From Arenicola marina (taxonomy: Eukaryota > Annelida > Polychaeta > Arenicolidae): a stretch of 64,000 bases of DNA. A model generated the notes under the pieces. It was not told where the DNA came from. It saw only the letters and a list, made by a program, of their open reading frames with translations, and ran no database searches. Positions within the stretch are counted from its first letter, which is position 1, and each line of letters begins with the position of its first letter. The DNA is taken from the NCBI GenBank assembly GCA_964019135.1, contig OZ025261.1, positions 30,984,029 to 31,048,028 of the forward strand, read 5' to 3'. Positions 25,301 through 37,300 of the stretch are shown here, piece by piece. The translations under genes and the position numbers were made by a program.

Positions 25301-28300
25301 ATTCCTTCATCCTTCATCGTCTCGGGAGGTTCCTTGGCCCAATTTAGCCTGTATGTGCACAAAAGTGGCCCAAAACACCAACATTACATTCCTGAGCCCC
25401 GGCGGGTGATGTAGCCCATGAAAGGCCATGTCCTGTTCAGTCAGTGCGCCGCAGTCACTGAAGATTTTGATATACTTTGCTTGTCGGAATTGAATTAAGT
25501 TGAAATTGGATGAAGTGAATCCAATTTTACTTAGATATATTTTTTGCCTGATATTTCCTTTGTGTTGCTGGCGCGGAAGCTAGACGAGGTGTTCCCTGAG
25601 GACTTCTCGTTGTGTTACATAGTAATCCGCTGGAGCTCTGTCTGAAGGAGTCCTGTGAAACATTCTCAAGGGAAGCTGCCTTTGTGTTATTTTATAGGAG
25701 TTGCCATGGAAACCGCGTTACACATTTGTTCCTTCCAGAGTCTCCCTCAGTTCTTTGTGTGATGTCACTGATACTGGGCCAAGTTGATTTCATTTCGTCT
25801 TCCTCGTCGAATGGATGTCAGGCCGTTGTTATGGCCCCACCCTCTCCCCTCCCTCCATCTTTCCCGTTCCCTCTACTTTTTTCCCCGCTTTACCTCTCCC
25901 TCTGTGTCTACCCTTTACTCTCCACCTCTCCCTCTGTGTCTACCCTTCTCTCCACCTCTCCCTCTGTGTCTACCCTTTACTCTCCACCTCTCCCTCTGTG
26001 TCTACCCTTCTCTCCACCTTTCCCTCTGTGTCTACCCTTTACTCTCCACCTCTCCCTCTGTGTCTACCCTTTACTCTCCACCTCTCCCTCTGTGTCTACC
26101 CTTTACTCTCCACCTCTCCCTCTGTGTCTACCCTTTACTCTCCACCTCTCCCTCTGTGTCTACCCTTTACTCTCCACCTCTCCCTCTGTGTCTACCCTTT
26201 ACTCTCCACCTCTCCCTCTGTGTCTACCCTTTACTATCCACCTCTCCCTCTGTGTCTACCCTTCTCTCCACCTCTCCCTCTGTGTCTACCCTTTACTCTC
26301 CACCTCTCCCTCTGTGTCTACCCTTCTCTCCACCTCTCCCTCTGTGTCTACCCTTCTCTCCACCTCTCCCTCTGTGTCTACCCTTTACTCTCCACCTCTC
26401 CCTCTGTGTCTACCCTTTACTCTCCACCTCTCCCTCTGTGTCTACCCTTTACTCTCCACCTCTCCCTCTGTGTCTACCCTTTACTCTCCACCTTTCCCTC
26501 TGTGTCTACCCTTTACTCTCCACCTCTCCCTCTGTGTCTACCCTTCTCTCCACCTCTCCCGCTGTGTCTACCCTTTACTCTCCACCTCTCCCTCTGTGTC
26601 TACCCTTTACTCTCCACCTCTCCCTCTGTGTCTACCCTTCTCTCCACCTCTCCCTCTGTGTCTACCCTTTACTCTCCACCTCTCCCTCTGTGTCTACCCT
26701 TTACTATCCACCTCTCCCTCTGTGTCTACCCTTCTCTCCACCTCTCCCTCTGTGTCTACCCTTTACTCTCCACCTCTCCCTCTGTGTCTACCCTTCTCTC
26801 CACCTCTCCCTCTGTGTCTACCCTTCTCTCCACCTCTCCCTCTGTGTCTACCCTTTACTCTCCACCTCTCCCTCTGTGTCTACCCTTCTCTCCACCTTTC
26901 CCCCTGTGTCTACCCTTCTCTCCACCTCTCCCTCTGTGTCTACCCTTCTCTCCACCTCTCCCTCTGTGTCTACCCTTTACTCTCCACCTCTCCCTCTGTG
27001 TCTACCCTTTACTCTCCACCTCTCCCTCTGTGTCTACCCTTCTTTCTTCCTCTTCCTCTTCCGCTACCCCTGTCTCTGCGCCTCTCTTTCTATCCCAATA
27101 CCTCTCCCTCCACCCGTCCTTTTCCCCTCCTCGCTCTGTACCCTTCTCCCTCTACCCCTCGCCCTCTACCCCTCGCCCTCCGCCTCCGCCACTCCCTCCA
27201 GCCCCTCTTCCTGCCTTGCTGTCCCCTTGAGGAATGACTCGATACCCCAAGATGGGTACAGACAAGATACTTCCCCGCAAAACTTCAACCCCAAAGTCGT
27301 TTTCTTGCAATCTATATCACGGGTCGCTGAGTTTGTGTTATAGGAGTAACCGGACTGATTCCCCGATATGGGTGCTTGCCCAGCTGGGCAGGGAAGGCAT
27401 TAAAACTATCCTCTGGCTGTGCAGGTATTTCAGAGGGCTGTCCGTAAAGCGATGCCCTAAGAATCCCTGCCGCTCCGGGTCGACTAACCTCCCACATTTC
27501 AGACATGGTCTCCCTGTCACTGACATGATCTCCCTGTCCCTGACATGGTCTCACTGTACCTGACATGATCTCCCTGTCCCTGACATGGTCTCCCTCTCCC
27601 TGACATGGCCCCCCTGACATGGTCTCCCTGACATGGTCTCCCTGTCACTGACATGGTCTCCCTGTCTCTGACATGGTCTCCGTGTCCCTGCCATGGTCTC
27701 CCTGTCACTGACATGGTCTCCCTGTCCCTGGCATGGTCTCTCTGTCCCTGACATGGTCTCTTTGTCCCTGACATGGTCTCTGTCCCTGACATGGTCTCCC
27801 TGTCCCTGACATGGTCTCCCTGTCCCTGACATGGGCTCCCTGTCCCTGACATGGTCTCTCTGTCCCTCACATGGTCTCTCTGTCCCTGACATGGTCTCCC
27901 TGTCCCTGACATGGTATCACTGTCCCTGACATGGTCTCCCTGTCCCTGGCATGGTCTCCCTGTCCCTGACATGGTCTCCCTGTCCCTGACATGGTCTCCC
28001 TGACATGGTCTCCCTGACATGGTCTTCCTGTCACTGATATGGTCTCCCTGTCTCTGACATGGTCTCCGTGTCCCTGACATGGTCTCCCTGTCCCTGACAT
28101 GGTCTCTCTGTCCCTGACATGGTCTCTCTGTCCCTGACATGGTCTCTCTGTCCCTGACATGGTCTCTCTGTCCCTGACATGGTCTCCCTCTCCCTGACAT
28201 GGTCTCCCTGACATGGTCTTCCTGTCACAGATATGGTCTCCCTGTCTCTGACATGGTCTCCGTGTCCCTGACATGGTCTCCCTGTCCCTGACATGGTCTC

Positions 28301-31300
28301 TGTCCCTGACATGGTCTCCCTGTCCCTGACATGGTCTCTCTGTCCCTGACATGGTCTCCCTGTCCCTGACATGGTCTCCCTGACATGGTCTCTCTGTCCC
28401 TGACATGGTCTCTGTCCCTGACATGGTCTCTGTCCCTGACATGGTCTCCCTGTCCCTGACATGGTCTCTCTGTCCCTGACATGGTCTCTCTGTCCCTGAC
28501 ATGGTCTCTGTCCCTGACATGGTCTCCCTGTCCCTGACATGGTCTCCCTGTCCCTGACATGGTCTCCCTGACATGGTCTCTCTGTCCCTCACATGGTCTC
28601 TGTCCTTGACATGGTCTCCCTGACATGGTCTCCCTGTCCCTGACATGGGCTCCCTGTCCCTGACATGGTCTCTCTGTCCCTGACATGGTCTCCCTGTCCC
28701 TGACATGGTATCCCTGTCCCTGACATGGTCTCCCTGTCCCTGACATGGGCTCCCTGTCCCTGACATGGTCTCTCTGTCCCTGACATGGTCTCCCTGTCCC
28801 TGACATGGTATCCCTGTCCCTGACATGGTCTCCCTGTCCCTGACATGGTCTCCCTGTCCCTGAAATTGTCTCTCTGTCCCTGACATGGTCTCCCTGTCCC
28901 TGATATGGTCTCCCTCTCCCTGACATGGTCTCCCTCTCCCTGACATGGTCTCCCTGTCCCTGACATGGTCTCTCTGTCCCTGACATGGTCTCTTTGTCAC
29001 TGGCATGGTCTCTGTCCCTGACATGGTATCCCTGTCCCTGACATGGTATCCCTGTCCCTGACATGGTCTCCCTGTCCCTGAAATGGTCTCTCTGTCCCTG
29101 ACATGGTCTCCCTCTCCCTGACATGGTCTCCCTCTCCCTGACATGATCTCCCTGTCCCTGACATGGTCTCCCTGTCCCTGACATGGTCTCCCTGTCCCTG
29201 GCATGGTCTCTCTGTCCCTGACATGGTCTCTCTGTCCCTGACATGGTCTCTCTGTCCCTGACATGGTCTCCCTGTCCCTGACATGGTCTCCCTGTCCCTG
29301 ACATGGTCTCCCTGTCCCTGGCATGGTCTCTCTGTCCCTGACATGGTCTCTCTGTCCCTGACATGGTCTCTCTGTCCCTGACATGGTCTCCCTGTCCCTG
29401 ACATGGTCTCCCTGTCCCTGACATGGTCTCTCTGTCTCTGACATGGTCTCTCTGTCCCTGACATGGTCTCTGTCCCTGACATGGTCTCCCTGTCCCTGAC
29501 ATGGTCTCCCTGTCCCTGACATGGTCTCTCTGTCCCTGACATGGTCTCTCTGTCCCTGACATGGTCTCTGTCCCTGACATGGTCTCCCTGTCCCTGACAT
29601 GGTCTCCCTGACATGGTCTCTCTGTCCCTGACATGGTCTCTGTCCCTGACATGGTCTCCCTGTCATTGACATGGTCTCCCTGTCCCTGACATGGTCTCTC
29701 TGTCCCTGACATGGTCTCCCTGTCCCTGACATGGTATCCCTGTCCCTGACATGGTCTCCCTGTCCCTGACATGGTCTCCCTGTCCCTGAAATGGTCTCTC
29801 TGTCCCTGACATGGTCTCCCTGTCTCTGACATGGTCTCCCTGTCCCTGACATGGTCTCCCTGTCCCTGACATGGTCTCCCTCTCCCTGAAATGGTCTCCC
29901 TTTCCCTGACATGGTCTCCCTGTCACTGACATGGTCTCCCTGTCCCTGGCATGGTCTCTCTGTCCCTGACATGGTCTCCCTGTCCCTGACATGGTCTCCC
30001 TGTCCCTGACATGGTCTCCCTGACATGGTCTCCCTGTCACTGACATGGTCTCCCTGTCCCTGGCATGGTCTCTCTGTCCCTGACATGGTCTCCCTGTCCC
30101 TGACATGGTCTCCCTGTCCCTGACATGGTCTCCCTGACATGGTCTCCCTGTCCCTGGCATGGTCTCTCTGTCCCTGACATGGTCTCCCTGTCCCTGACAT
30201 GGTCTCCCTGACATGGTCTCTCTGTCCCTGACATGGTCTCTGTCCCTGACATGGTCTCCCTGTCATTGACATGGTCTCCCTGTCCCTGACATGGTCTCTC
30301 TGTCCCTGACATGGTCTCCCTGTCCCTGACATGGTATCCCTGTCCCTGACATGGTCTCCCTGTCCCTGACATGGTATCCCTGTCCCTGACATGGTCTCCC
30401 TGTCCCTGACATGGTCTCCCTGTCCCTGAAATGGTCTCTCTGTCCCTGACATGGTCTCCCTGTCTCTGACATGGTCTCCCTGTCCCTGACATGGTCTCCC
30501 TGTCCCTGACATGGTCTCCCTCTCCCTGAAATGGTCTCCCTTTCCCTGACATGGTCTCCCTGTCACTGACATGGTCTCCCTGTCCCTGGCATGGTCTCTC
30601 TGTCCCTGACATGGTCTCCCTGTCCCTGACATGGTCTCCCTGTCCCTGACATGGGCTCCCTGTCTACGTCATGGTCTCCCTGTCTCTGACATGGTCTCCC
30701 TCTTCCTGACATGGTCTCCCTGTCCCTGACATGGGCTCCCTGTCCCTGTCATGGTCTCCCTGTCCCTGTTATGATCTCCCTGTCACTGACATGGCCTCCC
30801 TGACATGGTCATGCGTTCACTGACATGGTCACCCTGTCCCTGACATGGTCACCCTGTCCCTGACATGGTCTTCCTGTCCCTGACATGGTCTCCTTGTCCC
30901 TGACATGGTCTCCCTGCCCCTGACATGGTCTCTCTGTCCCTGACATGGTCTCTCTGTCCCTGACCTGGTCTCTCTGTCCCTGACATGGTCTCCCTGTCAC
31001 TGACATGGTCTCCCTGTCCCTGACATGGTCTCCCTGTCCCTGACATGGTCTTCCTGTCCCTGACATGGTCTCCCTGTCCCTGACATAGTCTCACTGTCCC
31101 TGACGTGCAATATGACATGGTACTTAGGCAAACGGTAATGACATGTCTTGTACTGTGGGCAGACCATAAAAAGAGGCGGCAAATGAGCAATTAATAAAGG
31201 GGACCACAGAACACAGAACCGCCTTCTTCCTGCTTCGCGTTCGCCACATTTCCTGCACGCCATACTGATCTTTGAATGTATTACTCCGCCGTATTTATCA

Positions 31301-34300
31301 CGACGTGGCCCCACCGCCATAAAAATAGTTCCCCCGCGTAATCATCTTCCGCCGAATGTGGTAAGCTCGTAATTAGTTCCGGTGCGCTCATTGACCTTTA
31401 CAGGCACGTGACCCTTGTGAAGTCTCGCTCGCATGGCCAGCGAGATTGTCTATGAGCTCTCGCGAGATGTGGCCGGGAGGATGGCGAGGCTGGCTGTCCG
31501 TTATTGAGATGTACGTTGTAACGGCTGTCGGATCTGAGGACGCCATGGGGCGTGACTTGCGCGGCGGTGACCGTGACCTTGATGGAGGGTGGCAGCTAGT
31601 GGCCAGGGACGGTGGGGTGGTGGGGGGGGGGGTGACCCTGAGAGAGGGGCAAGCTGTGGGGTGGAGGGCGGGGGAGATGCTTTTGTGTGGTGGGGGCGTG
31701 GGTGATGTGTGTGTGTTTACAAGAGCAGAAGTGGGGGCGACCCCGCGAATGATCAAATATCCATGTTTGTTTTTTTCCATGATATGCTTATCTAATAATA
31801 CGCGAAATCACCGATGGAAGTGTATTAGAATTATTCATTTAAACATTGATCGACATTTTTTTTTTTTCGTGTTTTTTTTTTAGGGGTTGGGTGGGGGGGT
31901 GAGGAGAAATGCTCTTTTTTTGCACGTCCTAATCCGTGCCTCGGGAGGAAAAAAATGACATAGTGTAGGACACCCGAGGCAGCAAAGACCGCGAGTGGCG
32001 CCACTGTGATATCAATCTGCAGGTCAAGGCCGCATCCCCCCCCCCTCCTCATCCTTACCCCCTGACCCATCCCACCTCACCCACCCCTCCACACACACAC
32101 ACACACACACACCCAACCGCCAGTGGCGCCACCAGGCGGCACGATATGACATAGTGGCTCCCGACTGTGGAGACTAATTGGCGCCAATGCGGCGCTGCGA
32201 TTGGACAGCAGACATTGATCGCTTCTGATTGGTTGTCACTGAGCTGGATGTCACCTCGCGGGGTGACGTCACTGTCGTAAAATGTGAACTAAAAAAACAG
32301 TAATTGCCTCGGTACGTCATTCCCACTTCCGTTTCCCGTCCCTAAGGCAGTAAGCCTATTATTGACTTACAGAGAATATCTGCCGAGCCAGCCATGGTGG
32401 GCTAGCTAGGGGGTTACGTGAGGTCATTTTTGGTGAACCGCCGCGGATAATGAGGGGTGAGGGTGGGGGAGGGGGAGGGGGAGGTATGATGAAGGAAAAC
32501 CTCAAAAGTCTGACCGCGAGGCGGGGTGGGGGTGGATGTTGGAAGGGGGGGGGCAGGTTCTCAGTTCGAGGCTGAAACCCGGGCGTATCGATCTTCAGCT
32601 TGCGACTGGTCTACCACCCACAGCCTCCATAGTAGGAGATCAAATGGATGGGTTTGTGGTTTTATCAATGAATAACGGTTATAATGAGACGTAACTGTAC
32701 TGCTACATTGTGTGTATGTGTCACGTACGCTGACCTGTCGCCATATCGCTGCCTTGCAGACTTCCTAGAGGGCAGCAGCATCGACACGAAGCGGTCGTCT
32801 GCTCACTCGGGCTCCTCTGACCTTCTGGGAGACTCTGACCTCTACGACTCCGTGCCCAGGCCGCGGGCCATCAGCTCCTGCACAACGAGGTCAGAGGTCA
32901 CTTCCTGGACGGAGAGTCTGAGCGCGCAGTCCAGTGTGTTCAGCGGACCGAATGATACCGGAGCGGATACCGTGAGCCAAGGCTCGTTCAGAGACAGGTA
33001 GGCCAGGAGCAGGGAACCAGCCTTTACCAGGGTTGGTGCAGTGACAGAGTGGGTACCGTGAGCCAAGGCTCCCTCAGAGACAGGTAGGCCAGGAGCAGGG
33101 AACCAGCCTTTACCAGGGTTGGTGCAGTGACAGAGTGGGTACCCTAAAACCCAAGACTCCCTCAGAGACAGGTAGGCCAGGAGCGGGGAACCAGCCTTTA
33201 CCAGGGTTGGTGCAGTGACAGAGTGGGTACCGTGACCCAAGGCTCCCTCAGAGACAGGTAGGCCAGGAGCGTGGAACCAGCCTTTACCAGGGTTGGTGCA
33301 GTGACAGAGTGGGTACCGTGAGCCAAGGCTCCCTCAGAGACAGGTAGGCCAGGAGCAGGGAACCAGCCTTTACCAGGGTTGGTGCAGTGACAGAGTGGGT
33401 ACCGTGAACCAAGGCTCCCTCAGAGACAGGTAGGCCAGGAGCAGGGAACCAGCCTTTACCAGGGTTGGTGCAGTGACAGAGTGGGTACCGTGAGCCAAGG
33501 CTCCCTCAGAGACAGGTAGGCCAGGAGCAGAGAGTCAGCCTTTACCAGGGTTGGTGCAGACAGAGTGGGTACCGTGAACCAAGGCTCCCTCAGAGACAGG
33601 TAGGCCAGGAGCAGGGAACCAGCCTTTACCAGGGTTGGTGCAGTGACAGAGTGGGTACCGTGAGCCAAGGTTCCCTCAGAGACAGGTAGGCCAGGAGCAG
33701 GGAACCAGCCTTTACCAGGGTTGGTGCAGACAGAGTGGGTACCGTGAACCAAGGCTCCCTCAGAGACAGGTAGGCCAGGAGCAGGGAACCAGCCTTTACC
33801 AGGGTTGGTGCAGTGACAGAGTGGGTACCGTGAGCCAAGGCTCCCTCAGAGACAGGTAGGCCAGGAGTAGGGAACCAGCCTTTACCAGGGTTGATGCAGT
33901 GACAGAGTGGGTACCGTGAGCCAAGGCTCCCTCAGAGACAGGTAGGCCAGGAGTAGGGAACCAGCCTTTACCAGGGTTGGTGCAGTGACAGAGTGGGTAC
34001 CCTAAAACCCAAGGCTCCCTCAAAGACAGGTAGGCCAGGAGCAGGGAGCCAGCCTTTACCAGGGTTGGTGCAGTGACAGAGTGGGTACCGTGAGCCAAGG
34101 CTCCCTCAGAGACAGGTAGGCCAGGAGTAGGGAACCAGCCTTTACCAGGGTTGATGCAGTGACAGAGTGGGTACCGTGAGCCAAGGCTCCCTCAGAGACA
34201 GGTAGGCCAGGAGTAGGGAACCAGCCTTTACCAGGGTTGGTGCAGTGACAGAGTGGGTACCCTAAAACCCAAGGCTCCCTCAAAGACAGGTAGGCCAGGA

Positions 34301-37300
34301 GCAGGGAGCCAGCCTTTACCAGGGTTGGTGCAGTGACAGAGTGGGTACCGTGAGCCAAGGCTCCCTCAGAGACAGGTAGGCCAGGAGCAGAGAGTCAGCC
34401 TTTACCAGGGTTGGTGCAGACAGAGTGGGTACCGTGAACCAAGGCTCCCTCAGAGACAGGTAGGCCAGGAGCAGGGAACCAGCCTTTACCAGGGTTGATG
34501 CAGTGACAGAGTGGGTACCGTGAGCCAAGGTTCCCTCAGAGACAGGTAGGCCAGGAGCAGGGAACCAGCCTTTACCAGGGTTGGTGCAGACAGAGTGGGT
34601 ACCGTGAACCAAGGCTCCCTCAGAGACAGGTAGGCCAGGAGCAGGGAACCAGCCTTTACCAGGGTTGGTGCAGTGACAGAGTGGGTACCGTGAGCCAAGG
34701 CTCCCTCAGAGACAGGTAGGCCAGGAGCAGGGAGCCAGCCTTTGCCAGGGTTGGTGCAGTGACAGAGTGGGTACCGTGAGCCAAGCTCCCTCGGAGACAG
34801 GTAGGCCAGGAGTAGGGAACCAGCCTTTACCAGGGTTGATGCAGTGACAGAGTGGGTACCGTGAGCCAAGGCTCCCTCGGAGACATGTAGGCCAGGAGCA
34901 GGGAACCAGCCTTTACCAGGGTTGGTGCAGTGACAGAGTGGGTACCGTGAGCCAAGGCTCCCTCAGAGACAGGTAGGCCAGGAGTAGGGAACCAGCCTTT
35001 ACCAGGGTTGCTGCAGTGACAGAGTGGGTACCGTGAGCCAAGGCTCCCTCGGAGACATGTAGGCCAGGAGCAGGAAACCAGCCTTTACCAGGGTTGGTGC
35101 AGTGACAGAGTGGGTACCGTGAGCCAAGGCTCCCTCGGAGACATGTAGGCCAGGAGCAGGGAGCCAGCCTTTACCAGGGTTGATGCAGTGACAGAGTGGG
35201 TACCGTGAGCCAAGGCTCCCTCGGAGACATGTAGGCCAGGAGCAGGGAACCAGCCTTTACCAGGGTTGATGCAGTGACAGAGTGGGTGCCGTGAGCCAAG
35301 GCTCCCTCATAGACAGGTAGGCCAGGAGCAGGGAACCAGCCTTTACCAGGGTTGATGCAGTGACAGAGTGGGTACCGTGAGCCAAGGCTCCCTCAGAGAC
35401 AGGTAGGCCAGGAGCAGGGAACCAGCCTTTACCAGGGTTGGTGCAGTGACAGAGTGGGTACCGTGAGCCAAGGCTCCCTCAGAGACATGTAGGCCAGGAG
35501 CAGGGAGCCAGCCTTTACCAGGGTTGATGCAGTGACAGAGTGGGTACCGTGAGCCAAGGCTCCCTCGGAGACATGTAGGCCAGGAGCAGGGAGCCAGCCT
35601 TTACCAGGGTTGATGCAGTGACAGAGTGGGTACCGTGAGCCAAGGCTCCCTCAGAGACAGGTAGGCCAGGAACAGGGAACCAGCCTTTACCAGGGTTGGT
35701 GCAGTGACAGAGTGGGTACCGTGAGCCAAGGCTCCCTCAGAGACATGTAGGCCAGGAGCAGGGAGCCAGCCTTTACCAGGGTTGATGCAGTGACAGAGTG
35801 GGTACCGTGAGCCAAGGCTCCCTCGGAGCCATGTAGGCCAGGAGCAGGGAACCAGCCTTTACCAGGGTTGATGCAGTGACAGAGTGGGTACCGTGAACCA
35901 AGGCTCCCTCAGAGACAGGTAGGCCAGGAGCAGGGAGCCAGCCTTTACCAGGGTTGATGCAGTGACGGAGTGGGCACAGTGAGCCAAGGCTCCCTCAGAG
36001 ACAGGTAGGCCAGGAGCAGGGAACCAGCCTTTACCAGGGTTGGTGCAGTGACAGAGTGGGTACTGTGAGCCAAGGCTCCCTCAGAGACAGGTAGGCCAGA
36101 AGCAGGGAACCAGCCTTTACCAGGGTTGATGCAGACAGAGTGGGTACCGTGAGCCAAGGCTCCCTCAGAGACAGGTAGGCCAGGAGCAGGGAGCCAGCCT
36201 TTACCAGGGTTGATGCAGTGACAGAGTGGGCACAGTGAGCCAAGGCTCCCTCAGAGACAGGTAGGCCAGGAGCAGGGAACCAGCCTTTACCAGGGTTGGT
36301 GCAGTGACAGAGTGGGTACTGTGAGCCAAGGCTCCCTCAGAGACATGTAGGCCAGGAGCAGGGAGCCAGCCTTTACCAGGGTTGATGCAGTGACAGAGTG
36401 GGTACCGTGAGCCAAGGCTCCCTCGGAGACATGTAGGCCAGGAGCAGGGAGCATGGAATATAATATTGCATTAATGAGACCTAATATAACAATATGTTGC
36501 GCTGCAAATATGTTGTTCTAACGTTACAATACGAATATGGAGCGCTTAACGCTATACGACGAGCGGACGTCACAATCCAACATGACAAGATAACTCCTCC
36601 TCTATGTTGCCCTGCGCGTGTGTTACGCCGCCGCCCATTGTGTCAGATTAGCAGTGTGAGACCTTCACTCGCCGTATGTTGCAGTATAACCAGCGAGGGA
36701 GATATCGGCTTGGCGGCAGACCCCCCCGGTGACGTCACGAGACCTCGCAGCGTTCAGAGCCCACCAATAGCCATCGTCGTGCCTAAGGGTGAGTCATGTA
36801 ACCCCGTGACCCCCTGTCCCCGTGACCCACTGACCCTGTGACCTGACCCCTTTAAGCACTTGACACATATTCACTAACCTGACCCCTGTAAACCCTTGGC
36901 GCACATTCACTGACCTGCCCCTTGTTAGCCATTGACCCAAATTCACTGACCTGCCCCTTGTTAGCCATTGACCCAAATTCACTGACCTGCCCCTTGTTAG
37001 CCATTGACCCAAATTCACTGACCTGCCCCTTGTTACCCATTGACCCACATTCACTGACCTGCCCCTTGTTACCCATTGACCCACATTTACTGGTCTGACC
37101 CCTGTTAGACCTTTTGACCAAGATTTACATACCTGATCCCCGTGTGCCTTTGACCCACATAATATGTTTCTTCCCATTGTTAATGCATTGAATTCCCGCC
37201 CCTAACATACGGCGCCTCTCGTCACAAATCTCTCATAAACGAACCTGTTATTCCTCTGAAACCTACAAAAAAAAACGAGTGGCTACACTCTCGTTAATAA

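Larger units (their letters stand above)
25025..32759 (+). other. Intron 4 (7.7 kb)
   Basis: Holds a complete family-1 SINE (25208-25395), a pyrimidine-rich array (25895-27045), a 3.6-kb 20-bp array (27500-31105), a T-run near 31855-31880, a short CA-repeat near 32090 and unique DNA. No extra exon was found. Confidence 0.7.

Noticed and set aside
25612..27343. Plus-strand frames of 470-540 codons rich in Ser, Pro and Leu
   Set aside because: Three parallel frames across a pyrimidine-rich array inside intron 4; no exon phase fits.
27867..30632. A 921-codon minus-strand open frame ([16 protein letters not shown] type)
   Set aside because: It is the translation of a 20-bp tandem repeat; three frames are equally open and there is no non-repeat sequence.
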